A model generated the notes under the pieces. It had not been told where the DNA came from and searched no databases. It was given only the letters and a program-made list of their open reading frames with translations. 64,000 nucleotides of DNA from Haloechinothrix sp033042135 (GTDB taxonomy: Bacteria > Actinomycetota > Actinomycetes > Mycobacteriales > Pseudonocardiaceae). Below, piece by piece: positions 25,936-35,661 of the stretch; within the stretch, counting starts at the first letter, position 1, and every line of letters starts with the position of its first letter. A program made the translations under genes and the position numbers. The DNA is taken from NCBI RefSeq assembly GCF_033042135.1, contig NZ_WBXM01000005.1:62001-126000 (forward strand), written 5' to 3'.

Positions 25936-26481
25936 ATGAGCTGGGAGGACTTCTACCGCCGGCGCGAGGTGATCGATGCCGTTCTGCGCGCGGCCAGCCG
26001 TAACCCGGATGGCCCGTTACCGTTCACCGAGGTCGACGGTGCCGCCGAGGCCTTCGGAGACCAACGGCAGCTGCTGCTGGCGCTGTACTACGACTGGATG
26101 CAGCTGATGACCGGCTACTTGCGCGCGGAGGCCGCCGGGCCGGAGGACAACCACGACGCGCCGGAGGGCAGGGACGACTCCGATCACGCCGACCGGGTCG
26201 CGCGTGCCTGGCGACGCGCTGCCGCGGATCATGCCACGCTGCGCGCCGTGCTCGACGCCAACATCGACCGCTTTCCCGATGTCGGCGTGCCCGCGCTGGA
26301 GCGTGAACAGCGGGTGCTCGCGATGACCGCGGGCCTCGCGGAGCCGACGGAGCCGCCCGAGGAGGTTGCCAAGGTCGGGTCCGCGTTCCTGGCACTGACC
26401 CGCCACGCGGATTCGACCGCTGCCGAACGCAGCAGCCGCAGCGCTGCCAGTGTGCTCCGCAGGCTGGCAGCCAGCGCCTGA
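25936..26481 (+). CDS. Protein of unknown function, divergent from TetR
   Basis: This is a 181-residue, mostly helical, acidic protein starting MSWEDFYRRREVIDAVL. A strong GAAGGAGACGAGG site fixes the ATG. I recognise no family. A helical N-terminal part (DQRQLLLALYYDWMQLM) and a C-terminal helix pair resemble the size of a TetR effector domain without a DNA-binding head, but this is only an impression. Its placement across a shared operator array suggests it is the regulated target of the TetR gene. Confidence 0.7.
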   Translation: MSWEDFYRRREVIDAVLRAASRNPDGPLPFTEVDGAAEAFGDQRQLLLALYYDWMQLMTGYLRAEAAGPEDNHDAPEGRDDSDHADRVARAWRRAAADHATLRAVLDANIDRFPDVGVPALEREQRVLAMTAGLAEPTEPPEEVAKVGSAFLALTRHADSTAAERSSRSAASVLRRLAASA

Positions 26482-26557
26482 CCAAGGCAGGCGCCGGCAC
26501 CCGACCTTCCGCCCCGCGGCTTCCGTCGTCGAGCCGATCGAGCACTAGGGTGTGACC

Positions 26558-27535
26558 ATGGCACAGCGAGCACAACACAACGGCAGGTGGACCGAGGCCG
26601 ATATTCCCGACCTGTCCGGTACGACCGCGCTGGTGACCGGCGCCAACTCCGGGCTGGGGTTGCGTACCGCCACCGTGCTGGCGAGCAAGGGTGCGCAGGT
26701 GCTGCTGGCCTGCCGCTCCCCGGAGCGCGGTGGCGACGCGCTGGCCACCGTGAGCGGACAGGCCACCGGCGAGAAGCCCCGCCTGGTCCAGCTGGACCTG
26801 GCCGACTTGGACTCGGTGCGTCAGTGCGTGAGCGAGGTCGTCGAGACCACCGGGAACCGTCTGCACCTACTGATCAACAACGCCGGGGTGATGGCGACCC
26901 CGAAGGAGTTCACCAAGGATGGTTTCGAGCGCCAGTTCGGCACCAACCATCTCGGGCACGCGGCACTGACCTGGCAGCTGATGCCCGCACTCCGGGAGGC
27001 GGGGACGGAGAGGCCCAGCAGGGTGGTCACCGTTTCCAGCATCGCCGCCACGCAGGCCAAGATCGATCTGGACGATCCCAACTACCAGCACCGCTCCTAC
27101 AACCCGTGGTCGGCCTACGGCCAGTCGAAGCTGGCCAACCAGGTGTTCGCGCTGGAGCTCGACCGCAGGCTGCGCACCGCGGGGGAGAACGTGATCAGCG
27201 TGGCCGCCCACCCCGGCCTGACCGCGACAGGGCTGGCGGGCACGATGGCGGGCAGCTACCGCAACCCCGTGATCTCGACGGTTCTCAAGGCGGGTAGCTG
27301 GATCAGCGACCACGTACTCGCGCAGGGCGTGAATCAGGGCAGCCTGCCCCAGCTCTACGCGGCCACCGCAAGCGAGGTCGACGGCGGCCGGTACTTCGGG
27401 CCGGACGGCTTCCGCCAGATGCGGGGCAAACCGACATCGGTGAAGCCGCTGCGCCCGGCACGGGACCCGGAGTTCGGCGGGCGCTTGTGGGAGTTGACCG
27501 CCTCGTTGACCGGCGTCACACCCGACCCCAGCTGA
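26558..27535 (+). CDS. Short-chain dehydrogenase/reductase
   Basis: This is a 325-residue SDR oxidoreductase with the nucleotide loop TGANSGLGLRTA, NNAGV, a Ser-containing strand VVTVSS and the active-site YGQSKLAN (YxxxK). It resembles the retinol-dehydrogenase/WW-oxidoreductase-like group that is common in actinobacteria. The substrate is unknown. The ATG at 26558 is chosen; a GTG two codons earlier is possible. The gap to the preceding gene is 76 bp on the same strand, so co-regulation is possible. Confidence 0.9.
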   Translation: MAQRAQHNGRWTEADIPDLSGTTALVTGANSGLGLRTATVLASKGAQVLLACRSPERGGDALATVSGQATGEKPRLVQLDLADLDSVRQCVSEVVETTGNRLHLLINNAGVMATPKEFTKDGFERQFGTNHLGHAALTWQLMPALREAGTERPSRVVTVSSIAATQAKIDLDDPNYQHRSYNPWSAYGQSKLANQVFALELDRRLRTAGENVISVAAHPGLTATGLAGTMAGSYRNPVISTVLKAGSWISDHVLAQGVNQGSLPQLYAATASEVDGGRYFGPDGFRQMRGKPTSVKPLRPARDPEFGGRLWELTASLTGVTPDPS

Positions 27536-27635
27536 CCGGAACGCACGCTCACCTGAACCATAGCCGTTTCGTCGCATTGTCACTGGGTATCCAGTCGGCA
27601 GATCCGTTGTCACACAGTGACGAAAGGTGGTTCAG

Positions 27636-28214
27636 ATGGCACGGAGCGAACAATTGTACAGTCCTGGCTGGATACGCTGGGGCGCCATCATCGCCGGTGC
27701 GGTCATCGGCATCGGTGTCATGGTCCTGCTGTCGTCCCTGTGGGTGGCGATCGCGCAGGACGTGACCGCCGTGTCGAACAACTTGCACTGGTACTCGTTC
27801 GTTTCCGCGGTCGTCGCGCTGCTAATCGCTGGCTTGTTCGCCGGTTGGCTCTCCGGCGTCCGAGGACCCGGCACGGGGCTGCTGCATGGCCTGACGGTGT
27901 GGGGCCTTGTGCTGGTGGCCAGCGTGGCATTCCCGTTGCCGGCCACACTGCGCCTGTTCGACGTGTTCCAGGCGGAGCTGCCTGAGATCGGCGCGGGACC
28001 GACGTGGGCGTCCTTCTTCGGCATCCTGATCGGGCTGATTGCCGCGGTCATAGGTGGCCTCCTCGGAGGCGCGCTCACCCGCCCGCATGAAACCAGCTTC
28101 GGCGCGCCCCAGTCCGGCGGTTCCTCCGACACCGCAAGCGAAGCGGCCTCGCAGGGCGAACCGTACACGCAGGATCCGGGCGCGCGTAGCGGGTCGGGCA
28201 GCGCGAGCCGGTAG
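27636..28214 (+). CDS. Small membrane protein with four helices
   Basis: This is a 192-residue integral membrane protein. Hydrophobic segments lie at about residues 13-40, 51-73, 84-108 and 125-148; the fourth is glycine-rich (GILIGLIAAVIGGLLGGAL). A Ser/Gly-rich, low-complexity cytoplasmic tail follows. No family is recognised; glycine-rich helix packing resembles small stress-related membrane proteins of actinobacteria. The ATG at 27636 follows GAAAGGTGG at good spacing. A strong terminator follows at 28240. Confidence 0.65.
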   Translation: MARSEQLYSPGWIRWGAIIAGAVIGIGVMVLLSSLWVAIAQDVTAVSNNLHWYSFVSAVVALLIAGLFAGWLSGVRGPGTGLLHGLTVWGLVLVASVAFPLPATLRLFDVFQAELPEIGAGPTWASFFGILIGLIAAVIGGLLGGALTRPHETSFGAPQSGGSSDTASEAASQGEPYTQDPGARSGSGSASR

Positions 28215-28239
28215 AGCGCACGCGGCTCACGCATGACGC

Positions 28240-28272
28240 GATCCCGCTCCGATACTCGATCGGAGCGGGATC
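28240..28272. terminator. Bidirectional terminator hairpin
   Basis: GATCCCGCTCCGAT (28240-28253) is exactly complementary to ATCGGAGCGGGATC (28259-28272) around the loop ACTCG. It separates the plus-strand membrane gene from the end of the minus-strand aconitase gene. Confidence 0.85.
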
Positions 28273-28309
28273 CAATCGTGCGGGTTGGGTGCGAGTCCCA
28301 AGCGCCGAG

Positions 28310-30271
28310 TCACCGCTGGTCGCCAGCGGCAAGCAACGGGATGCGGCCACCAGCCAGCACCGCGTCCACCTGGCGCTGCGAGAGCTGGTGCACCAGCCGG
28401 TAGCGCTCGTCCTTGTCGAGGTTGCGGACGCTCAGTTCGGAACCCGAGCTCAGCGCCTCTCGCACCGCGTCGAGTTCCACGGTGTCCCCTTGCTCGATGC
28501 GGTCGTAGTCGGCCGGGTCGGCGAACTCGAGCGCGAGGATGCCGTAGTTCGCCAGGTTCTGCCAGTGAATCCGGGCGAACGACTTCGCGATCACGGCACG
28601 CAGTCCCAGGTGGCGCGGGGTAATGGCGGCGTGTTCCCGTGACGATCCCTGGCCGTAGTTCGCGCCGCCGACCACGATGTGCCCGCTACCACCCGCGAGC
28701 TCGCCCGCGCGCTCGGGGTAGGTCTCGTCGATCTGGGTGAAGGTGAACTCGGCGAGCTTCGGGATGTTGGAGCGGTACGGCAGCGCCCGCGCCCCGGCCG
28801 GGGAGATCTCGTCGGTTGAGATGTTGTCGCCGACCTTGAGCAGCACCGGCGCGGCGATCCGCTCGGGCAACGGCGGGAAGTCCGGCAACGCCGAGATGTT
28901 GTCGCCCTTGACGAGCTCCACCTTCGCCGACTCCTCCGGTGGCGGTGGCGGTACCAGCATGTCGGTGTTGACCGAGGCACGTTCCGGCAGCGCCAGTTCC
29001 GGATAGCCCATATCCAGCTTCTCAGCCAGCTCGCGCGGATCGGTGACCACACCGGTCAACGCCGATGCCGCCGCGGTCTCCGGCGAGCACAACCACACCG
29101 AGTCCTCGCTGGTTCCGGAACGTCCCGGGAAGTTGCGCGGGAACGTCCGCAACGAGTTCTGCCCAACGGCGGGTGCCTGGCCCATACCGATGCAACCCAT
29201 GCAGCCGGCCTGGTGGATGCGCGCACCCGCGGATATCAGGTCGAAGGTGGCGCCCATCTTGGTCAGATCGGCGAAGATCTCCCGGGAGCTCGGGTTGATG
29301 TCGAAGCTCACAGCCGCGTGGGTCTGCCTGCCGCGCACCATCGCCGCGGCGATCGCGTAGTCGCGCAGCCCTGGGTTGGCTGACGAGCCGATCACTACCT
29401 GGCTGACCTCGGCGCCTGCGGCCTCGGCGACCGGAACGATGTTGTCCGGCGCCGATGGCTTGGCGATCAGCGGTTCGAGGGTGGACAGGTCGATCTCCTC
29501 GGTGACGTCGTACCCGGCTCCCTCGTCGGCGTCGAGCGGGGCGAAGTCGTGCTCCCTCCCCTCGGCGCGCAGGAACTGTCGCACCGCCTCGTCGGCGGGA
29601 AAGACCGTGGTCGTCGCGCCCAGCTCGGCTCCCATATTGGCGATGACGTGCCGGTCCATCGCGGACAACTCCGCCAACCCCGGCCCGTGGTACTCGATGA
29701 TGCGGCCGACGCCGCCGGAGACGGTGTGTCGCCGCAGCATCTCCAGGATCACGTCCTTGGCCGAGACCCACGGCGGGAGCGATCCCGTCAGCCGCACGCC
29801 CCAGATCTCCGGCATCCGCAGGTACAGCGGTTCCCCCACCATGGCCATGGCGACCTCGAGCCCGCCGACGCCCATCGCCAACATGCCGAGCGACCCCGCA
29901 GCCGGGGTGTGTGAGTCCGATCCCACCATGGTCTTGCCGGGCACGCCGAAGCGCTGCATGTGCGTGGGGTGGGAAACGCCGTTGCCCGGCTTGGAGAACC
30001 ACAGGCCGTAGCGCAGGCAGGCCGAGTGCAGGAACGCGTGGTCCTCGGCGTTGCGCTGGTCGGTTTGGAGCAGGTTGTGGTCCACGTACTGCACGCTGAC
30101 CTCCGCCTGGGTGCGCTCCAAGCCGAGGGCTTCGAGCTGGAGCATCACCAGCGTGCCGGTCGCGTCCTGGGTGAGGGTGTGGTCGATCGCCAGGCCGATC
30201 TCCTCACCGGGCTCCATCCGCCCACTGGTCAGGTGCGAGGCGATGATCTTCTGTGCGACATTGCGTGCCAT
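28310..30271 (-). CDS. Aconitase-family hydratase, short (about 650 aa) type
   Basis: This is a 653-residue protein of the aconitase superfamily, shorter than the about 900-residue AcnA/IRP type and close in length to the Aquifex-type group. It has the substrate regions GSDSHTPAAGSLGMLAMGVGG and GGANYGQGSSREHA (swivel domain). Of the three [4Fe-4S] ligand cysteines, the CxxC pair is present (C357, C360 in GCMGCIGMG), but the usual GSCTN motif reads GSSAN (residues 295-299), with Ser in the ligand position. C395 lies nearby. The gene starts 30 bp after the siderophore acetyltransferase on the same strand, so it may share the iron-regulated transcript. Citrate/isocitrate activity is plausible but unproven. 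Confidence 0.85.
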   Translation of the reverse strand: MARNVAQKIIASHLTSGRMEPGEEIGLAIDHTLTQDATGTLVMLQLEALGLERTQAEVSVQYVDHNLLQTDQRNAEDHAFLHSACLRYGLWFSKPGNGVSHPTHMQRFGVPGKTMVGSDSHTPAAGSLGMLAMGVGGLEVAMAMVGEPLYLRMPEIWGVRLTGSLPPWVSAKDVILEMLRRHTVSGGVGRIIEYHGPGLAELSAMDRHVIANMGAELGATTTVFPADEAVRQFLRAEGREHDFAPLDADEGAGYDVTEEIDLSTLEPLIAKPSAPDNIVPVAEAAGAEVSQVVIGSSANPGLRDYAIAAAMVRGRQTHAAVSFDINPSSREIFADLTKMGATFDLISAGARIHQAGCMGCIGMGQAPAVGQNSLRTFPRNFPGRSGTSEDSVWLCSPETAAASALTGVVTDPRELAEKLDMGYPELALPERASVNTDMLVPPPPPEESAKVELVKGDNISALPDFPPLPERIAAPVLLKVGDNISTDEISPAGARALPYRSNIPKLAEFTFTQIDETYPERAGELAGGSGHIVVGGANYGQGSSREHAAITPRHLGLRAVIAKSFARIHWQNLANYGILALEFADPADYDRIEQGDTVELDAVREALSSGSELSVRNLDKDERYRLVHQLSQRQVDAVLAGGRIPLLAAGDQR

Positions 30272-30301
30272 GCCTCCGGTATACCCGCGACCGGGACAGT
30301 T

Positions 30302-30868
30302 TCAATCACCCGTGACCGGATCGGGCGTCCCGGGACGCGCTCGCACCATCAGCGTCGCCACCTTCTCGGGCAGCGCGATCTCCCCGGTGGCGCGGAACCC
30401 CGCTGCCTCGAACGCCGCCAGCGAGGGCTGGTTGGTCGTGTCCGGTTCGGCCACCACACGGGAACACCGCCCGTCCTGTCGCAGCAAAGCGGCGGATATC
30501 TCGGCCAGCAGCGACCGGCCGATCCCGCGCCCGGTGCACCCCCACTCCCCGATCGCTACGTGCACCCCGAGGTCGTACGGGGCGTGCGGGTAATAGCCAG
30601 CGAGCCGGTCGCGCAGCACCCGGTACACCTCGAGGTAGGCGATATCGGTGCCGTCCCGCGCGACCAGGCAAGGCAGCGAGTGCTCTCCAGCCAGCTGCGT
30701 AGCGATCTCCTCCCGCCACCGCGGCAGCGACCAGTCCTGCTGCCAGAACGGCACCACGTGGGGCTGGTGCATCCAGCGGTGGATCAGTGCGATGTCCTCC
30801 TCGGCGCGGGCCACCCGTACCGACCACGGCGCGCCGGGATCCGGCCGCGGCGGTCCCGGCACGTTCAC
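30302..30868 (-). CDS. Siderophore N-hydroxy-diamine acetyltransferase (IucB/MbtK-like GNAT)
   Basis: This is a 188-residue GNAT acyltransferase of the siderophore type. HRWMHQPHVVPFWQQDW near residue 30 is the typical active-site opening of the IucB/AlcB/MbtK group, and GCTGRGIGRSLL is the acyl-CoA loop. It would acylate the hydroxylated amine made by the neighbouring monooxygenase, completing a hydroxamate arm. The GTG overlaps the stop of the upstream NIS synthetase by four bases. It is the last biosynthetic gene of the operon. Confidence 0.88.
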   Translation of the reverse strand: MNVPGPPRPDPGAPWSVRVARAEEDIALIHRWMHQPHVVPFWQQDWSLPRWREEIATQLAGEHSLPCLVARDGTDIAYLEVYRVLRDRLAGYYPHAPYDLGVHVAIGEWGCTGRGIGRSLLAEISAALLRQDGRCSRVVAEPDTTNQPSLAAFEAAGFRATGEIALPEKVATLMVRARPGTPDPVTGD

Positions 30869-32724
30869 GTGCCGGCCCCCGCCGTGCCGCCCGCCGGTGC
30901 GCCGCCTCCTGCGCTGTCGGTGTTCCCGGCGTTCTCCGTGCCCTTCGAGATGCTGTGGTACAGCGGGTTGGGGACGGTGCCGTGCACCGCGGCGTGCGGA
31001 CGCTCCGGACGGTCACGGTACCCGTCGAGCAGCAGCCGGTTGCGGTTCAGACACAGCCGGTCGATTTCCGGGGTGAACAGGTCGAACAGTGCGAAACGCT
31101 CGGCGAGCTCCGGGAAGCGCTTCTGGTAGGCGATCACCTCGTCAGCGACCAGCGTCCAGAACCGGTCCTCGTCGACGCCCAGGTGCTGCTCGACGATCGG
31201 TGCCAGATAGCGGAAGTGGCCGACGAACAGGCCACTCTGGATGAACTGACGCAGAAACTCGGGCGGCTCGCGCAGCAGCGCGGCGTCGACCTCGGCTGGC
31301 ATGCTCTCCAGCTCGGCCACCCCGCTCTCGCTGACGTTGACGTCGTCGACGAAATCCTTCACCGCCAGCCGCCGGGGAACGTCACCATCGAACACCACGA
31401 TGGTGTTCTCCCCGTGCGGCGAGAACACCACACCGTAGCGGTACAGGAAGTGCAGCAGCGGCGGCAGCAGCGCACCGAACAGCCGCGCCAGCCACTCCTC
31501 GGCACCGAGACCACAACGGCGCACCAGCTCGGCGACGAACGCCTCGCCGTGTCCGTCCACGTACAGCAACGAGGCCAGGGTCCGGGCGCGCTCGCCAGGG
31601 GACAGCCGCGCCTCCAGCGGCTGGCGCCAGATCGCGCCGAGCAACTCCCGGTACTGGTACGGCACCTCCGGGATGCTCTCCAGGTCCGTGTGCCGCACGG
31701 TGACCGAGGCCACCTCACCGAGCAGGATCGCGCCCGTCTCGTCGCGCAGGAACGGGTCGGAGCAGGCGAGGTCAAGCACCCAGGCGGTCACCGCGGGAGC
31801 GGCGACCGTCCGTTCGGTCGGCAACCCGCGCCAGACCAGCGTGTTCAAGATGGACAGCGGCAGCTTCACGTGATGCCGCTGCGGCTGATCGATGTTGCTC
31901 AGCGTGCGGATCGACTGCTGCGGCCGGTACCGGTCGGGGGCCTCACCGAGCGGCACGATCCGCTTGTGTGCCACATCGGCGGCGAAGGTCGGCAACACGA
32001 CCTCGTCCCACTGCCACGGGTGCACCGGAAGCCACTCGTACTCCTCGACGGCCACGCCATGAGCGGCCAGCGCCACGGTGAACCGGTGCCGAGTCGCTTC
32101 GTCGAGCTCGCCAGCCAGCAACACATCCCGGTCCAGACCCGCCACGGCACGGTAGGTCGCCAGCGAGCGGTGTACCGCGATCCACGGCAGCCGGTACGGT
32201 TGCCGCGCCTCGGGGGCGTACCGCTCGGAGTCGCTCGCGGAGAACCCGACCCTGCCCTTGTTCGGCACCAACCAGGGATGCCCCGTCTGGTGCCCCTCGA
32301 GCTCCGCGTACGGCACCTCGGCCAGCTCGGCCACCGAGAGGGTGTTCGAACCACGCAGCCGCGTGTCGGCCGCCAGCGTCGCGGTGAGCTCACGGGCCAG
32401 GTGACCGGCCGTGTCGCCGCTGATGCCGAGCGCGGTGTGCGCGTCGCGCAGGAACAGAAGCGGGTCGGTGGCCTGCTCGCGGGTCGCGCCGACCACACGC
32501 ACGATGCGGTCGGGGGCGACACGCCAGTCGGCGAACGCCCCACGGCGGGCGGTGAACTCGTAGGTCACCCCGCCGGGCAGCTCGATCCGGTATTCCTCGC
32601 CGGAGACCGGCTGCGGCCGCAACAGGTCCTCGTACGACAACTCGCCCAGCGTCTTAGCCAGCAGCTCGGCCCCCGCCCGACGCCAGGTCTGTCGATTCAG
32701 CGAGCTCGGAACGGTCAGCGACAT
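30865..32724 (-). CDS. NRPS-independent siderophore synthetase (IucA/IucC family), first of two
   Basis: This is a 619-residue ATP-dependent ligase that couples a carboxylate (typically citrate) to an amine or hydroxylamine. It has the family ATP/substrate run TGHPWLVPNKGRVGFS (about residues 150-165), the LPVHPWQW motif, PLSILNTLVWRGLP, and the C-terminal FerIII-like iron-transport domain (residues about 430-590). The frame stays open 265 codons upstream, but GGAGAAAGGAG directly before the ATG at 32724 fixes the start. Two such synthetases in one operon suggest two sequential condensations on citrate. Confidence 0.93.
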   Translation of the reverse strand: MSLTVPSSLNRQTWRRAGAELLAKTLGELSYEDLLRPQPVSGEEYRIELPGGVTYEFTARRGAFADWRVAPDRIVRVVGATREQATDPLLFLRDAHTALGISGDTAGHLARELTATLAADTRLRGSNTLSVAELAEVPYAELEGHQTGHPWLVPNKGRVGFSASDSERYAPEARQPYRLPWIAVHRSLATYRAVAGLDRDVLLAGELDEATRHRFTVALAAHGVAVEEYEWLPVHPWQWDEVVLPTFAADVAHKRIVPLGEAPDRYRPQQSIRTLSNIDQPQRHHVKLPLSILNTLVWRGLPTERTVAAPAVTAWVLDLACSDPFLRDETGAILLGEVASVTVRHTDLESIPEVPYQYRELLGAIWRQPLEARLSPGERARTLASLLYVDGHGEAFVAELVRRCGLGAEEWLARLFGALLPPLLHFLYRYGVVFSPHGENTIVVFDGDVPRRLAVKDFVDDVNVSESGVAELESMPAEVDAALLREPPEFLRQFIQSGLFVGHFRYLAPIVEQHLGVDEDRFWTLVADEVIAYQKRFPELAERFALFDLFTPEIDRLCLNRNRLLLDGYRDRPERPHAAVHGTVPNPLYHSISKGTENAGNTDSAGGGAPAGGTAGAGT

Positions 32725-32768
32725 ACGTCTCCTTTCTCCGGTGGCCGGGCGCGTACCCGATAGGTGGT

Positions 32769-34484
32769 TCATGCCGTGGCTGTCGTGGTGAATGGGTTGG
32801 GAATGTCGCAGTACACCGACTGTGTCTCTAGTGGACCGACGAGCTCGTCCAGCCCGTCCACCCTGGTGAGCAGGTTCGCCTTGCAGCGAAGCGTCGGCGC
32901 GCCTGCCAACTCGGCAGCCAGCGGGAGGTCGTCGATCGCGCGCAACCGGGCCCGCAGCAGCTTCAGCAGCGGTCGTTCGTCGCAGCCTGCGAGCGAACCG
33001 CACGCACCGACCAGGCCGATGAGGTTGTTCACGCCGATGTAGTAACCGAGTCGCTCGTCGATGACGGCGTCGTCGCAGCGGTTGTCCCCGGCCAACCCGA
33101 CGCCGGGCAACAGCCGATCCAGCGCGTCGATCCGCCGCTGCGAGATGTAGTACCCCTGGTTGTCCCGGTACCAGCCGCCACACGGCCAGCCATCGGCGTC
33201 TAGGGTCACCAGGGTGTTCTGCTGGTGGGCCTCCAGGCCGAGCCCGTAGTGCCGGTACAGCCACAGCACAGGGGCCACGACGGTGTCGAAGTAGCGCGCG
33301 CACCACCGCTCGGCGATATCCTGCCTGTCCCGCCCGGTGTGCTGCGCCAGCCGCTCGATGACCCGGGTGATCCCGGCGTGGCCCCGATCCGGCCGCTCGG
33401 CGAGCAGCCCAGCCACACACCAGACGCGGTCGGCGTGGCCGAACGGGTTGTCCCTGACCACCACTTCCAGGCCGGACTCGGCACGCCCGGTTCCCGCTGC
33501 GGGGTCCACCGCCAGCCACGCAGGGTCGCGCACGATGCCGAACCCGGGATGGTGCGTCGTGAGGTCGTCGGCCAGGCCTGCGTCGAGTAATCGGTCGATC
33601 TCGGCCCCGCGATACAGCTCGGTACGCAGGTTCTCACGCCGGGAGTTGGTGATGGGCAGGCCGAGCGAGAGCTTGAGCATCACCGCCTCATCGGGGGCGT
33701 ATACGGTGCGCAATGATGCCGTCGGGTACCACTGCGGGCCGTGCGGGCCGAGGTCAAGCAGCGCGCCAGCCGCCAGCAGCTCCGTCACCCCTGACCGGTA
33801 CCGCACCTCACGTGCCTGCCAGGGGTGCGCGGGCACCGCGACATAACCCTCTGGCACCTCCGGCGAAAACGGGGCGAGCAGGTTCTCCGGGTCCCCGTCG
33901 GCCGCCACGACGGAACGGTCGGCGGCGAACCAGTGCAGTGGGAAACTGCCGCGCACCTCCGGCGAGTACCGGGCCGCCTCGGCGTCGGTCAACCCGAGCC
34001 TGCTCTTCGGCGCCGGGTGCAGCGGGTGACCCAGCACCAGTGCCTGCTCAGCTGCCAGGAACGGCGTGGGCTCGGGTTCGGCTTCCTCCGGCGTCGTGCG
34101 CGCTGCCAGGAACGTAGCGATGCGGTGGGTGGAGTCGGCGACCCGCGCGACGAGGTCGGTGACCTGATCCAGCGCGCCACCCCTTGCGGCAGCGGATTCG
34201 GTGACCAGCAATGCGGCTAGCGTGACCGCGCTCACCGACTGTCCAGAGGGGAACCGGGCGGCATCGAACCGGTGGAAGCCAGCGGGTGACCGGTGGATCA
34301 CGTCGACTTCCAGCCGGGTACCGCAGATGGGAAGCTCGATCGTGAGGCTGCCACCGGCGGGTACCGGCAGCGCTGTCTCACGCACCCAGCAGCGCAGCAG
34401 CGCGTCGCATGCCGCCGCCTCCGCCCGCCGCGACCAGCGGGCGATCGGTAGCGGCTCAGCGCGCGTAGGCGAGGTCACGGTCAC
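32769..34484 (-). CDS. NRPS-independent siderophore synthetase (IucA/IucC family), second of two
   Basis: This is a 571-residue paralogue of the preceding synthetase but clearly diverged. It has EQALVLGHPLHPAPKSRLG near residue 145, VPAHPWQ, the conserved SLRTVYAPDEAVMLKLSLGLPITN and LEAHQQNTLV. The GTG at 34484 is preceded by AAGGAGGAG; the first 29 bases overlap the end of the exporter gene. In aerobactin-type systems one paralogue makes the mono-amide and the other finishes the molecule; which does which here cannot be read by eye. Confidence 0.93.
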   Translation of the reverse strand: MTVTSPTRAEPLPIARWSRRAEAAACDALLRCWVRETALPVPAGGSLTIELPICGTRLEVDVIHRSPAGFHRFDAARFPSGQSVSAVTLAALLVTESAAARGGALDQVTDLVARVADSTHRIATFLAARTTPEEAEPEPTPFLAAEQALVLGHPLHPAPKSRLGLTDAEAARYSPEVRGSFPLHWFAADRSVVAADGDPENLLAPFSPEVPEGYVAVPAHPWQAREVRYRSGVTELLAAGALLDLGPHGPQWYPTASLRTVYAPDEAVMLKLSLGLPITNSRRENLRTELYRGAEIDRLLDAGLADDLTTHHPGFGIVRDPAWLAVDPAAGTGRAESGLEVVVRDNPFGHADRVWCVAGLLAERPDRGHAGITRVIERLAQHTGRDRQDIAERWCARYFDTVVAPVLWLYRHYGLGLEAHQQNTLVTLDADGWPCGGWYRDNQGYYISQRRIDALDRLLPGVGLAGDNRCDDAVIDERLGYYIGVNNLIGLVGACGSLAGCDERPLLKLLRARLRAIDDLPLAAELAGAPTLRCKANLLTRVDGLDELVGPLETQSVYCDIPNPFTTTATA

Positions 34485-35661
34485 GGTGCTCCTCCTTGTC
34501 GTGCGTTGGGGATGTCAGTCGGGGCGCTACCCCGGCCGCAGCCAGGTACAGGACCGCCGCCAGTGCCAGCGGCAGCGCGAGATGGTGCGAGGCGGCGACC
34601 GCGGCGATCCACGGGGTGACGAACAGCGCGGCGGCACGCGCCGTCTGCACCGCGGCGTAGGCGGGCCCCCCGGTGCCGGTGACCTCGAACATCCGTAGAT
34701 CGACCGCGATCTGTGCGAGCGCGAGCCCGGCACCGAACACCACCCGCCCCGCAGCCAGCACCGCCGGTCCGAAGCCGACAGCCTGGCAGGCGAGCCCGGC
34801 TGCTGCCAGCACCAGTGCCGCGGGCAGCAGCGCACGGCCGAACCTGCGCTGGAGCGGGCCTGCCAGCGGTATGATCGCCAGCGCCGAGACGTGCGGCAGC
34901 AGGAACAGCGCAGCCGCCGCGGCAGGCGACATGCCGCCGGACAGCACGTACTCGGTGAAGAACGGCCGGATCATGGTGGTGGCCATCTCGAAGATCATGG
35001 CCAGCGCGGCGATCGCGACTAGCGCCGATCCTGCACGCGCGCAACGCGTCCGCCCCCGCCCGGGCGGACGGGCGCGCCGCGTGCCACCGGATCCGGGACG
35101 CCTGCCGCGGCCGAGCACCCGCCAGCAGGCGATGGCCAGGGCGAGATCGAGCACCGCGAGCGCCGAAATCCCCCAGCGCGGTTCCGGCAGCGCCACGATC
35201 GCGGCGCCGAGCAGGGTGGAGAGCACCATCGCGGTGTGGAACACCGCGACGAACGCCCGTACCCCGGTGATGCGGTCGCCGCTGCCCTCGTAGCTGGCCA
35301 CCAGCGCCGGGTAGGCCAGCAGTAGGGCGCTCTTGGCCGCCACCACGACGGCGGCGAGCGCGGTGAACGCGACGTATCCGGGTGCCAGGCCCAGCGCGGC
35401 CTCGGACACCGCCGCACAGCACAGCCCGACGATGACCAGCCGCCGGATCGGCCACCGGCGTGCGGCCAGCCCCCACAGCGGCAACGCGAGCAGCCCGGCC
35501 AGCCGCGAGATCCACACGAACGCGCCGGTGGCTTGCAGGTCGTCGATGCCGAACAACTCCCGGAACAGCTGCGGCAGGAACGGCGCCAGCGCGGTCTCTC
35601 CAACCAGGAACAACCCGATGACCAGCATGAGCACCGGTCGTGCCGCCCGTTCCGCACGCAT
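34456..35661 (-). CDS. Major facilitator superfamily transporter, probable siderophore exporter
   Basis: This is a 401-residue MFS protein with about 12 helices in two bundles joined by an Arg/Gly-rich loop (about residues 183-212). Position inside the biosynthetic operon, directly after the hydroxylase (TGAATG junction with no gap), points to export of the finished siderophore. No binding residues for a substrate can be named. The C-terminal ten codons overlap the next synthetase gene. Confidence 0.82.
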   Translation of the reverse strand: MRAERAARPVLMLVIGLFLVGETALAPFLPQLFRELFGIDDLQATGAFVWISRLAGLLALPLWGLAARRWPIRRLVIVGLCCAAVSEAALGLAPGYVAFTALAAVVVAAKSALLLAYPALVASYEGSGDRITGVRAFVAVFHTAMVLSTLLGAAIVALPEPRWGISALAVLDLALAIACWRVLGRGRRPGSGGTRRARPPGRGRTRCARAGSALVAIAALAMIFEMATTMIRPFFTEYVLSGGMSPAAAAALFLLPHVSALAIIPLAGPLQRRFGRALLPAALVLAAAGLACQAVGFGPAVLAAGRVVFGAGLALAQIAVDLRMFEVTGTGGPAYAAVQTARAAALFVTPWIAAVAASHHLALPLALAAVLYLAAAGVAPRLTSPTHDKEEHRDRDLAYAR

